Shown here one piece after another: positions 1 to 7,569 of a stretch of DNA of 64,000 nucleotides (positions are counted from its first letter, which is position 1; the number at the start of each line of letters is the position of its first letter). A model generated the notes under the pieces. The model was not told where the DNA came from and did not search any database. It saw nothing but the letters and a program-made list of their open reading frames with translations. Source of the stretch: Spirosoma sp. KUDC1026 (GTDB lineage Bacteria > Bacteroidota > Bacteroidia > Cytophagales > Spirosomataceae). The stretch lies in assembly GCF_013375035.1 (NCBI RefSeq), contig NZ_CP056032.1:1472001-1536000 (forward strand). Direction: 5' to 3'. A program made the position numbers and the translations under genes.

Positions 1-507
1 CAAAACGCCAGCCACCAGAACGAGGAGTCGTTGCACAAACTGCTGGAGCATCGTCCCCGTAACGGGGTCGTAAAGCAGTCGGGCGTAGTTGTCGAAGACG
101 GTAAAATAGACGGTAAACAGTGTCAGCGGGATCAAGAGAAAATAGTAATCCACGAACAGCGCCGACTGTTTTTGATAGTATGAAACTACCCAAGGACGCG
201 CTAGCCACAGCGCTAGGGCACAAATGCAGAAACCTATAAGCGTTGATAAGCTGACAATCAGCAGGTAGCCATTATGCTGTCGCTCAGCGTTGCGGAAGTA
301 CGGGAAATAACGTCCTCCCGCGCCGTTCAGACCCAGATTGGAGGCCTGGGCCAGCACCTGCGCCAGCGAAATTAGCAGTGATAATAAGCCTATTTCTGCT
401 ACACCGAATATATAAGGAAAAAATATCCCCTGCGTCAGAAAACCAATGCCTACTCCCACGTAGGAGTAGATGGAACTCTGAATCGTCTGGCGTTTGATTA
501 TACCCAT
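1..507 (-). CDS. polysaccharide flippase (Wzx/MATE-like), C-terminus cut by window edge
   Basis: The frame opens with ATG at 507 and stays open for 169 codons to position 1, so only the N-terminal part is present. The translation begins MGIIKRQTIQSSIYSYVGVG and shows at least three hydrophobic helices, including segments around residues 14-35, 40-60 and 84-103. An amphipathic start followed by paired helices is typical of polysaccharide biosynthesis/oligosaccharide flippases, which move undecaprenyl-linked glycans across the inner membrane. It lies downstream of the pseudaminic acid genes on the same strand, so it probably exports a glycan containing that sugar. The family call rests on the partial sequence only. 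Confidence 0.72.
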   Translation of the reverse strand, partial: MGIIKRQTIQSSIYSYVGVGIGFLTQGIFFPYIFGVAEIGLLSLLISLAQVLAQASNLGLNGAGGRYFPYFRNAERQHNGYLLIVSLSTLIGFCICALALWLARPWVVSYYQKQSALFVDYYFLLIPLTLFTVYFTVFDNYARLLYDPVTGTMLQQFVQRLLVLVAGVL

Positions 508-514
508 CAGCTAA

Positions 515-610
515 AATGAGCGAATGAGTGAATGAGTGAATGAGTGAATAGCCGTCCGGCTAAAGAAGCTTGCGCCAGCTATTCGCTCATTCGCTCATTC
601 ACTCATTCGC
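515..610. repeat. 8-bp tandem repeat arranged as a long inverted repeat
   Basis: Positions 515-549 carry about four copies of an 8-bp unit (GAATGAGT or GAATGAGC). Positions 581-610 carry the reverse complement (ATTCGCTC or ATTCACTC), with a 31-nt spacer. The mismatches between arms are T against G, so in RNA the arms pair over about 30 bp using G-U wobbles. It lies between pseI and the flippase gene and could stabilise RNA or attenuate transcription between them. The last codons and stop of pseI (Ala-Asn-Glu-stop) are encoded by the right arm. Confidence 0.75.
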
Positions 611-1666
611 AATTAAATTCCACCCCAGCGCCGTGCCGGCCTGGATGTCAGTGGTGGCTGTTTTGCCAAGGATGTCGTCGTAGTAGCGCGTGTGCAAACC
701 GTTGGCGGGGCGGATGCTGCGCACATTCTCGGCGGTGAAGGCTTCCCCGGCTTTTACGTCCTTAACAACGTAGAGCGACCGCTTGAATTGGAGGCTGTTG
801 CATTCCTTGGGTGTCAGCGTATAATTGACTTGTCCCATTGCCAGATAGGCACGCTCGGTTTCGATAACGAGGCTCTTCAACTCGTCCGGTTCCAGCGAGA
901 AAGCGGAATCGACACCCCCATCGGCTCGCCGTAACGTAACGTGCTTTTCGATGACGACAGCGCCCAGCGCCACGGCTGCCACGGCGGCACCGATTCCCAT
1001 CGTATGATCAGACAAACCAACCGGTACGTCGAACAGCTGCCGCATGTGTGGAATGGTGAGCAGGTTTGTTGTCTCGGGCGTAGCCGGGTACGTACTGGTG
1101 CATTTGAGCAGGATCAGGTCTTTACAACCGTGTTCGCGCAGCACCTTCACCGACTCGTCCAGATCCGCAACCGAGGACACGCCCGTACTCATGATGACAG
1201 GTTTCCCCGTTTGGGCCACCTTTTTGAGGAGGATATGATCCGTGTTTTCGAAGGACGCAATTTTGTAAAAGGGTACGTCGAGCGACTCCAGAAAGTCAAC
1301 GGCCGTCGTGTCGAAAGGCGAGCTGAACGCCACCATGCCCCGCTTTTGGGCGTGGTCAAAAATGGGCTTGTGCCACTCCCAGGGCGTATACGCTTCGGCG
1401 TAGAGTTTGTATAAGTTTTTGTCGGCCCAGAGCGACTTGGCGTCGCGGATGTAAAACTCTTCGGCTGCGCCGTTGAACGTTATTGTATCCGGGGTATAGG
1501 TTTGCAGCTTGAGGGCGTGGGCGCCCGCATCGGCGACGGCATCCACGATTTCCAGCGCCCGTTCGAGCGACTGATTGTGATTTCCCGACATTTCGGCAAT
1601 GACGAAAGGCCGGGCACCGAGTAAGTGATCTCTAACGTTACTATCGTTCATGAAAGCAGAAACCAT
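599..1666 (-). CDS. pseI: pseudaminic acid synthase PseI (NeuB family)
   Basis: The 355-residue protein condenses 2,4-diacetamido-trideoxy-L-altrose with phosphoenolpyruvate to make pseudaminic acid. An N-terminal NeuB TIM barrel runs to about residue 270, with FVIAEMSGNHNQSL near residue 22, KLQTYTPDT near 53 and GLSDHTMG near 218. A C-terminal SAF/antifreeze-like domain covers about 295-352. The IAEMSGNHN form and the pse neighbours favour PseI over sialic acid synthase. The start could be ATG 1666 or ATG 1651; neither has a strong ribosome binding site. The C-terminal codons lie in a tandem repeat. It is in a tight operon with pseH upstream. Confidence 0.93.
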   Translation of the reverse strand: MVSAFMNDSNVRDHLLGARPFVIAEMSGNHNQSLERALEIVDAVADAGAHALKLQTYTPDTITFNGAAEEFYIRDAKSLWADKNLYKLYAEAYTPWEWHKPIFDHAQKRGMVAFSSPFDTTAVDFLESLDVPFYKIASFENTDHILLKKVAQTGKPVIMSTGVSSVADLDESVKVLREHGCKDLILLKCTSTYPATPETTNLLTIPHMRQLFDVPVGLSDHTMGIGAAVAAVALGAVVIEKHVTLRRADGGVDSAFSLEPDELKSLVIETERAYLAMGQVNYTLTPKECNSLQFKRSLYVVKDVKAGEAFTAENVRSIRPANGLHTRYYDDILGKTATTDIQAGTALGWNLIANE

Positions 1667-1745
1667 CCAATAGAAAAGACAAAATTAGCGCTTAAGACGG
1701 CTATCTACTAATTGGAACAGCAACCTGTTCCGTTTAGTCCCCCAC

Positions 1746-2306
1746 TTAGCTTCCTGCGGGGAGTTCGCCACGGTATATTTTGCTTTTCATACTAGGGCGA
1801 TAGACGTCCCACTCTTGCTTGAGCAGCGCTAGGCCAACCACATCGTGCCAGGTGCCATCTTTTTTGACGTGTTGCCGGTAATACGCTTCCCGCCGGAAAC
1901 CAAACTTTTCGTGCATGGCAATCACTTTATCGTTGAACGTCAGTACTTCGCAGCGAAGTTTATTGAGTTTCAATTCGTTAAAGACGTATTCCAGTACGTT
2001 AAATTCAATCTTGGCACCAAGGCCTGCCCCGCGAATATTGGTGTCGCCTAGATAAAAAGCCCAGTAACAGCTGCTTAGCGTCTTACTAATACCGGTTAAC
2101 GAAGCCAGACCAATCTTTTGATCATTGTATTCAATGACCCAGTATCGGGACGTTGGGTCGTGTTCAACTTGGGCAAACCAGGCCGCCTGTTGCTCGGCTG
2201 TAATCTCATTACTGGTGTACATGTACTGGGCCACCTCGGGCGAGTTACGCCAGGTACGTACCAGTTCAATATCGTCGCTGGTAAGAGGAATCAAACTAAT
2301 GTCCAT
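1746..2306 (-). CDS. pseH: UDP-4-amino-4,6-dideoxy-N-acetyl-beta-L-altrosamine N-acetyltransferase PseH
   Basis: This 186-residue GNAT-fold enzyme acetylates the 4-amino group of the UDP-sugar made by PseC, using acetyl-CoA. The pattern is typical of PseH/RimJ-like acetyltransferases: LVRTWRNSPEVAQYMYTS near residue 15, the acetyl-CoA loop segment NIRGAGLGAK near 89, and LRCEVLTFNDKVIAMHEKFGF near 117-137. It starts 18 nt after the pseG stop in the same operon. The function is assigned from the fold plus its place among five other pathway genes. Confidence 0.9.
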   Translation of the reverse strand: MDISLIPLTSDDIELVRTWRNSPEVAQYMYTSNEITAEQQAAWFAQVEHDPTSRYWVIEYNDQKIGLASLTGISKTLSSCYWAFYLGDTNIRGAGLGAKIEFNVLEYVFNELKLNKLRCEVLTFNDKVIAMHEKFGFRREAYYRQHVKKDGTWHDVVGLALLKQEWDVYRPSMKSKIYRGELPAGS

Positions 2307-2324
2307 TGTCGTAAAGAGTTATAT

Positions 2325-3344
2325 CTAGCTGGCAGCCAGTGTTTCGAAAAGTGTACCAATACGTTTGCCCGACTGCCCATCGAAAAAGCGAGCCTGGTTC
2401 GTCAAACTCTGGTTGACCTCGGAAGGCGAAATTTGCAATACCGATGTCAAATCGGCGGGGGCAAAATCTTTCTCCAGCACCCGTAAGGCAATTTGCTGCT
2501 CGTTATAAAAGTCGCGAAGACCTATCTGATTATCAGCCGTAATAATTCCCACGAACGGACGCCCAACGGTGGCCACCTCGTACGAAACCGTACTACAGGA
2601 AACTACCGCCAGATCGCACGCCCGAATGCTGTCAACCATCTGCTGCGGGGAAAGATTGACAAGTAGTCGAACGCCCTGCTGACGTAACGACTCAAAGCTC
2701 GCTCTGTGTGGATTTGCTGCTCCCAGGATGACATGAATCTCGTCGATGGCCGCTTGCGTCAGCAGGCTATTGACAACGCGCAGGCTGCAGTTGTCCGGAT
2801 CGGCCCCGCCCAGATTGACGAGTATTGTCTTCGGGCGAAAATGGCTAACCGACGCTCCGGACCGATGGGTAGCGGCCTCCAGAATTGGTTTTCGGAGTAG
2901 TGCGTAGTCTGTTCCAAGCAAAAACTGGGTATATGGTTCTGCCTGGTAGACTTCCCGAGTAGCCATACCGCCGTGATTGATGACAACGTCGGCATACTGA
3001 TGCCAGGCTGCCAGATCGTCAACAGCCACCAACGTACTACCTGTTTGCTTAATGGCTCGCTGATAAGCAGCCTGAAATGAGTAGCCGTCGAGTACAACTA
3101 CATCCCTGCTGGTTAGCTGACTGGCAAACAGAGCCGCGTCGGCCTGGTAGTCGGTCGTTTCGGGAAGAACAATAAGGTCGAATCGGTGTAGTAAGTCCCG
3201 GACCGCGGGCGTTGGCTGCTGAATGGCGAACGTCAGCGTCCGGCCGGTACCAACCATTTCGGCAATGGCGGTACAACGCATTACGTGGCCTAAGCCAATT
3301 CGCGCGTTACCGTCAGCGCGAAAAACGATGCGCTTGTCAGTCAT
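2325..3344 (-). CDS. pseG: UDP-2,4-diacetamido-2,4,6-trideoxy-beta-L-altropyranose hydrolase PseG
   Basis: The 339-residue PseG releases UDP from the diacetamido sugar to give the free hexose that PseI uses. It has a GT-B fold like MurG. The N-terminal FRADGNARIGLGHVMRC carries the conserved glycine-rich loop with the catalytic-region histidine. Later segments NLGGADPDN (about 174-182) and CDLAVVSCSTVSYEVATVG (about 234-252) form the nucleotide-binding half. Its start overlaps the end of pseF by 8 nt, which suggests translational coupling. Length and motifs match the family. Confidence 0.92.
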   Translation of the reverse strand: MTDKRIVFRADGNARIGLGHVMRCTAIAEMVGTGRTLTFAIQQPTPAVRDLLHRFDLIVLPETTDYQADAALFASQLTSRDVVVLDGYSFQAAYQRAIKQTGSTLVAVDDLAAWHQYADVVINHGGMATREVYQAEPYTQFLLGTDYALLRKPILEAATHRSGASVSHFRPKTILVNLGGADPDNCSLRVVNSLLTQAAIDEIHVILGAANPHRASFESLRQQGVRLLVNLSPQQMVDSIRACDLAVVSCSTVSYEVATVGRPFVGIITADNQIGLRDFYNEQQIALRVLEKDFAPADLTSVLQISPSEVNQSLTNQARFFDGQSGKRIGTLFETLAAS

Positions 3345-4038
3345 TGGGGATCAGGTTATGCAGCAGGCGATACTTGAATTCGGCGACTTTCCAGTCGGTT
3401 TCCGTATCGATGTCGTGCGCGTGCATTTCGTCGATCACAACGCCACCCGCCGTCAAACCCGCCAGTTGCCGCTCCTGCTGAAGCCGCGCTACGTTAAACC
3501 AGTACAACTGACCGGCATCATGGTACATGGGTTCCAGGTCCTGCGACCGGAGCAGAAATGAGTCGGGCTGAGCCCAGGACAGCAGATCGTCTTTCAGTTT
3601 AAACGCCCGTTGAATGGGAAACGAAAACGGCTGAACCGGATAAACGATATCGACCTGCTTGTTCTTAAGTACTGAATAGGTTTCGGTAAGCAGTGCTTGA
3701 CTAACGAACGGAGCGGTGGGGTAAATGCAGCACAGCGACTGAAATGTCTTGCCAAGACCCTCGTACGCATCGACCACTTCCAGAATTACGTCAATCGTTG
3801 ACGAGTAATCATCAGCCGTTTCAACCGAACGCATAAACGGAACCGACGCCCCGTACTGCCGCGCTATATCGGCAATTTCGGCGTCATCCGTCGAGACCAT
3901 TACGTCGTCAAACAAACCGGACGCCAGCGCGGCTTCAATGCCGTAAGCCATGATGGGTTTACCCAGAAATGGCCGGATGTTCTTGCGGGGAATCCGTTTG
4001 CTGCCGCCCCGCGCTGTAATGACCGCTACGTTGTTCAT
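3337..4038 (-). CDS. pseF: pseudaminic acid cytidylyltransferase PseF
   Basis: This 233-residue enzyme activates pseudaminic acid as CMP-Pse. The N-terminal ITARGGSKRIPRKNI is the CTP-binding signature of the CMP-sialic acid synthetase/KdsB superfamily. LGKPIMAYGIEAAL and VMVSTDDAEIADIA follow in the usual order. It overlaps pseC by 4 nt (ATGA type) and pseG by 8 nt, so all three are probably translated from one message. The pse neighbours separate it from NeuA. Confidence 0.92.
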   Translation of the reverse strand: MNNVAVITARGGSKRIPRKNIRPFLGKPIMAYGIEAALASGLFDDVMVSTDDAEIADIARQYGASVPFMRSVETADDYSSTIDVILEVVDAYEGLGKTFQSLCCIYPTAPFVSQALLTETYSVLKNKQVDIVYPVQPFSFPIQRAFKLKDDLLSWAQPDSFLLRSQDLEPMYHDAGQLYWFNVARLQQERQLAGLTAGGVVIDEMHAHDIDTETDWKVAEFKYRLLHNLIPND

Positions 4039-5216
4039 TGGCCGATAAACTCGTTCACCGACGCAATGACATAATCCTGTTCATCGCGCGTCAGCGTCGG
4101 AAACAGGGGCAGGCTTAGACATTGCGCATAATACTGTTCCGCCTTGGGAAAGTCACCTGGCTGCCAGCCCTGCTCCCGGTAGTACGGCATCAGATGAACG
4201 GGAATGTAGTGTACCTGCGCCATGATGTTACGGGACCGCAAGAAGTCGTACAAACCTTTCCGGTCAGCTACCTGAATAACGTACAGGTGATAGGCATGAC
4301 CAACACCCGCAGGCGGCACAATGATCGTTACGTTTGCCTCGGCAAAGGCTTCGTCGTACCGTTTTGCCAGTGCCTGCCGCTGATCCAGCATCTCGTCGGC
4401 CCGTTGAAGCTGACTGTTGCCCAGCGCGGCCTGGAAATCGGTCAGCCGGTAGTTGTAGCCCAGTTCCTGCATCTGCATATACCAGCCACCACGTTCGGGT
4501 TCGCCGGGGTATAGCTCGGTAAAGTCGCCGGGTTTGTTGGTGATGCCGTGTGTCCGGAGTCGGAGCAGGTGATTGTATAAATTTTCGTCGTTGGTAGTAA
4601 TCATGCCCCCTTCGCCTGCCGCAATGTGCTTAACAGGGTGAAAGCTAAAAATCGCCAGGTCAGCCAGCGAACTATCGCCACAGCGGTGCACTGTTCCGGC
4701 TGCGTCCGTAAAGGAAGCACCCGGCGCGTGGCAGCTGTCTTCCAGCAGCCATAGCCCATACTCGTCGGCTAGCTCTCGAAAAGCGGCCATATCGACCGGA
4801 TAACCGGCAAAGTCAACCGGAATGATACCCGAAAAATAGCCCTTCGGGTGTTTCTCCAGCAACGCCCGAACCGCGTTAACGTCCAGCAACGCCGTTTCCG
4901 GGTCGATGTCAGCAAAGTGAACCTCGCCACCGCAGTACCGGACGCAGTTGGCCGAGGCCGAGAACGTAATAGGCGACGTAATGACCCGCGTACCAGCAGC
5001 TACGCCCAGTGCCAGGCAGCACAGATGCAGCGCGGCCGTACCATTAGCCACAGCTATAGCATACTGACTGCCTACATAGTGCGCAAACGCCGTTTCAAAC
5101 TGAGCGATATGCGGTCCCTGCGTCAGGTAAGGACCGCGCAGTACGTCGGCCACCGCAGCAATGTCCTCTTCCGTAATGTGCTGGCGGCCGTAAGGAATGG
5201 GCTTATTTTCTTGCAC
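4035..5216 (-). CDS. pseC: UDP-4-amino-4,6-dideoxy-N-acetyl-beta-L-altrosamine transaminase PseC
   Basis: This 393-residue PLP-dependent DegT/DnrJ/EryC1 aminotransferase converts the 4-keto sugar made by PseB to the 4-amino sugar. IPYGRQHITEEDI at the N-terminus is typical of PseC. VANGTAALHLCCLALG binds cofactor phosphate, EDSCHAPGA lies near residue 155, and FSFHPVKHIAAGEGG (about residue 190) contains the Schiff-base lysine. No ATG precedes the conserved IPYG; the frame starts with GTG at 5216, inside the last codons of the upstream SecB-like gene (14-nt overlap). Its translation therefore probably depends on ribosomes finishing that gene. Confidence 0.92.
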   Translation of the reverse strand: MQENKPIPYGRQHITEEDIAAVADVLRGPYLTQGPHIAQFETAFAHYVGSQYAIAVANGTAALHLCCLALGVAAGTRVITSPITFSASANCVRYCGGEVHFADIDPETALLDVNAVRALLEKHPKGYFSGIIPVDFAGYPVDMAAFRELADEYGLWLLEDSCHAPGASFTDAAGTVHRCGDSSLADLAIFSFHPVKHIAAGEGGMITTNDENLYNHLLRLRTHGITNKPGDFTELYPGEPERGGWYMQMQELGYNYRLTDFQAALGNSQLQRADEMLDQRQALAKRYDEAFAEANVTIIVPPAGVGHAYHLYVIQVADRKGLYDFLRSRNIMAQVHYIPVHLMPYYREQGWQPGDFPKAEQYYAQCLSLPLFPTLTRDEQDYVIASVNEFIGQ

Positions 5217-5646
5217 TAGTCAAACTGTTAAGTACTATTTGGTTTGAATCAATGATCGGTAAATAGCACTTCGCTAAACCTGTACCTGTAGTCTTTGTAA
5301 CCAAGATTCCCCGAATAGTTGGAACTATGATGTTGAAAAGAAAGGATAGTAGGCTTTTCTCGAAAATGTATTTCTCGCTTTCAAACCTGAAAATCTCAGA
5401 GAAGTTATCAACAAAAAAGGAAGTCTCGTTTGTATATCTAAGAACAGTATTAGCATTATCTGTCTCGTAGGCATGTACAAATTCAACGACTGTTGTCAGG
5501 GTAACTGTTTTTGTGTCACCATCAGCAACCATATCTTTCTCCTCGACACGAATCCCTAATTGCGTAGGGCTTATTTCATAGTTTGACTGAATGTAAAAAT
5601 CTACGTCTCTAATAGATTCTATCCGCAGGTTGATGTGTTTTTCCAT
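5203..5646 (-). CDS. SecB-like chaperone, third gene of a toxin-antitoxin-chaperone module
   Basis: The 147-residue protein has no signal peptide. It starts with alternating beta-strand sequence (residues 4-95) and ends with a helical segment plus PTIRGILVTKTTGTG and YLPIIDSNQIV. This layout, with an F-x-V strand before the helix and a proline-rich C-terminal strand, resembles the SecB fold. In TAC systems such as mycobacterial HigB1-HigA1-Rv1957, a SecB-like protein protects the antitoxin. Here it follows a RelE/HigB-like toxin and an XRE antitoxin, in the same order as that system. Sampled lines are about 30-38% GC against 50-60% in flanking pse genes. The SecB call is by recognition and should be tested by profile search. 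Confidence 0.68.
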   Translation of the reverse strand: MEKHINLRIESIRDVDFYIQSNYEISPTQLGIRVEEKDMVADGDTKTVTLTTVVEFVHAYETDNANTVLRYTNETSFFVDNFSEIFRFESEKYIFEKSLLSFLFNIIVPTIRGILVTKTTGTGLAKCYLPIIDSNQIVLNSLTSARK

Positions 5647-5654
5647 AAAACGAG

Positions 5655-6056
5655 TTAGGCTATCTGTCGCTTCGAATTAAGAGTAGTCTCACTTGAGTCG
5701 TTTGTATAGGATAAGGATTGAAGTTGATCTCCAGCAATAATGGCTTTGAAGGGACGGTGAGGCCCTACTGTGTCAGAAGTAATGGTTTCTTCAGAATTAT
5801 CATTGTGGAGGTCTGTATACTGAATATCTGGACCCTTCCCAATCGCCAATGAAAGATCGACTAATTTGCTGATTTTGTGATCAAAGTCACCGTTGAGTAT
5901 TTGAGATACGTATCCTTTGGTAACCCCAAGCTTCTCCGCTAGTTGTGTACGGGATAAATTATTTTCACCCATATACTTTTCAATTTGATTGAATAAATCA
6001 AGCTGAATTTTTGCGATCCAATATTCGCGACTTTGAATAAGCTGATCCCGTGTCAT
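5655..6056 (-). CDS. XRE-family antitoxin of a TAC module
   Basis: The 133-residue protein has a helix-turn-helix at about residues 26-70 (LSRTQLAEKLGVTKGYVSQI), the XRE/HigA DNA-binding type. A roughly 50-residue polar tail follows, which could be the chaperone-addiction segment seen in other TAC antitoxins; that is an inference. Its ATG overlaps the toxin stop by 4 nt (ATGA), and the SecB-like gene starts 8 nt after its stop. It probably neutralises the toxin and represses the module by binding upstream of the toxin gene. The region is AT-rich compared with the flanking pse genes. Confidence 0.8.
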   Translation of the reverse strand: MTRDQLIQSREYWIAKIQLDLFNQIEKYMGENNLSRTQLAEKLGVTKGYVSQILNGDFDHKISKLVDLSLAIGKGPDIQYTDLHNDNSEETITSDTVGPHRPFKAIIAGDQLQSLSYTNDSSETTLNSKRQIA

Positions 6057-6445
6057 GACCCTATCGAGTTAAGATATTGTTGCTTCAGCGAACGAAACCG
6101 TCTGAAGTCTGATTTCTGCGTTGTTTTAAAGCCACACAAGATTATCAGCTTTCCGCCTTCTTTTTTTATAGCGTAAATGCGCAGATGCTTCGATTTGAAC
6201 TCGTATTCTTTTACCCGTTCGCCATCCGGAGTCACGTCCCTAAACTTCGTGTTAGGCAACGATTTGCCGTCGCTCACGTAATTCATGTACGTGATCAACG
6301 TCCTGAATTCACTAAAAGAGCGTTTGTCAGTTTCTTCTAATGTTTGCTCAAAAGCCGTCAACTGGCCTATCCCATCAATTTCCAGTTCATCTAGTTCCTG
6401 TTTTGCTTGAACAGCATCTACTTTGCGAACTGTAAATATAGCCAT
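6053..6445 (-). CDS. RelE/HigB-like toxin of a TAC module
   Basis: The 130-residue protein ends with HLRIYAIKKEGGKLIILCGF, then KTTQKSDFRRFRSLKQQYL. This strand-strand-helix pattern with basic residues is the RelE/HigB/Gp49 superfamily core. Known members are ribosome-dependent mRNA endonucleases. Basic and aromatic residues (R153-type positions are not assigned here) cluster in the last 40 residues. It is the first gene of three, overlapping the antitoxin by 4 nt. A 97-nt gap separates it from pseB and holds an inverted repeat, so it may have its own promoter. A hand-counted line inside it is about 35% GC. Confidence 0.75.
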   Translation of the reverse strand: MAIFTVRKVDAVQAKQELDELEIDGIGQLTAFEQTLEETDKRSFSEFRTLITYMNYVSDGKSLPNTKFRDVTPDGERVKEYEFKSKHLRIYAIKKEGGKLIILCGFKTTQKSDFRRFRSLKQQYLNSIGS

Positions 6446-6449
6446 GAGG

Positions 6450-6467
6450 GTTTAGTTTGAGCTAAAC
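6450..6467. promoter_or_regulatory. inverted repeat before the toxin gene, candidate antitoxin operator
   Basis: GTTTAG at 6450-6455 and CTAAAC at 6462-6467 form a perfect 6-bp inverted repeat with a 6-nt spacer. It sits 5 nt upstream of the toxin ATG on the minus strand. A short palindrome at this place is where XRE antitoxins usually bind to autorepress. No clear Bacteroidota promoter box was confirmed, so this is a candidate only. Confidence 0.4.
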
Positions 6468-6542
6468 AAATTATCTTGATTTATAATTTTACGCTCCAGA
6501 ATTGAGCTTTACCAAAGCCAACTCGTGAAGTCTATGAATTCT

Positions 6543-7559
6543 TTATATCGTAAATGTAGGGTCAACGTGTTCCCGAACCTGATCCCGTAATTCGTCGACC
6601 GTAAGCCAGTCGGTGTTAGTGCCGGAATTATATTTGAAGCCCATGTCTACCTGCTTTCCATCGAACGCCTTGATGTAATCATCCATGCTCCAGGTGGGTG
6701 TCGATGGCGTGATGACGTAATAACTGGCCGTTTCGATGGTGTTCAGCGAGTCGGTTTCGGTGATCATCTCTTCGTGTAATTTCTCGCCCGGCCGGATGCC
6801 CACCAGTTTCTGCTCGCAGTCGGGACCGATGGCCGTGGCTACGTCGGTGATGCGGTATGATGGAATTTTGGGCACGTAAATCTCACCGCCCCAGGCGTGT
6901 TCGAGTGCGTACAGTACCATCTCAACGCCTTCTTCCAGTGAGATGTTGAAGCGCGTCATGTCGGGGTGGGTGATAGGTAGAATGCCGTCTTTCCGCTTTT
7001 CCAGGAAGAACGGCACGACCGACCCCCGCGAACCGATCACGTTACCGTAACGCACAACCGAAAACCGCAGATCGCGGCTGCCTTTCATGTTATTGGCTGC
7101 TACGAAGAGCTTATCAGAGCACAATTTAGTGGCCCCGTAGAGGTTGATGGGAGCCGCAGCTTTGTCCGTCGAGAGGGCCACTACGCGCTTAACGCCGTTG
7201 TCCATAGCTGCATTGATCACGTTCTCGGCACCGAACACGTTGGTTTTGATGCACTCCATCGGGTTGTACTCGGCCGCCGGAACCTGCTTCAGCGCAGCCG
7301 CGTGGATGATAATATCTATCCCTTCACAGGCCCGTTTCAATCGCTCGGCATCACGTACGTCGCCGATGAAAAAGCGAATGGACTTGTAGGTCGACTGCGG
7401 ATAGTACTGCGCCATTTCAAACTGCTTCAGTTCGTCGCGGGAATAAATGACCAAGCGTTTCAGGTTGGGGTAACGCTGGTAGACCATTTCAACGAACTTC
7501 TTGCCAAACGAGCCGGTACCGCCCGTAATCAGAATCGATTTATCGGTTAAATCAAGCAT
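6543..7559 (-). CDS. pseB: UDP-N-acetylglucosamine 4,6-dehydratase (inverting) PseB
   Basis: The 338-residue short-chain dehydrogenase catalyses the first pathway step, dehydrating UDP-GlcNAc and inverting C5. GGTGSFGKKF near residue 13 is the NAD(P) Rossmann loop. HAAALKQVPAAEYNP (about 86-100) and STDKAAAPINLYGATK (about 129-144) carry the catalytic Asp/Lys and Tyr-x-x-x-Lys residues of the PseB/FlaA1 group. It is 10 nt from the upstream gene and belongs to the glycan operon. A three-gene TAC island separates it from the next enzyme gene, pseC. Confidence 0.94.
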   Translation of the reverse strand: MLDLTDKSILITGGTGSFGKKFVEMVYQRYPNLKRLVIYSRDELKQFEMAQYYPQSTYKSIRFFIGDVRDAERLKRACEGIDIIIHAAALKQVPAAEYNPMECIKTNVFGAENVINAAMDNGVKRVVALSTDKAAAPINLYGATKLCSDKLFVAANNMKGSRDLRFSVVRYGNVIGSRGSVVPFFLEKRKDGILPITHPDMTRFNISLEEGVEMVLYALEHAWGGEIYVPKIPSYRITDVATAIGPDCEQKLVGIRPGEKLHEEMITETDSLNTIETASYYVITPSTPTWSMDDYIKAFDGKQVDMGFKYNSGTNTDWLTVDELRDQVREHVDPTFTI

Positions 7560-7569
7560 AATCTATTGG

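Noticed and set aside
515-610. CRISPR array from regularly spaced short repeats
   Set aside because: The 8-bp units are contiguous with no spacers, and the second block is inverted.
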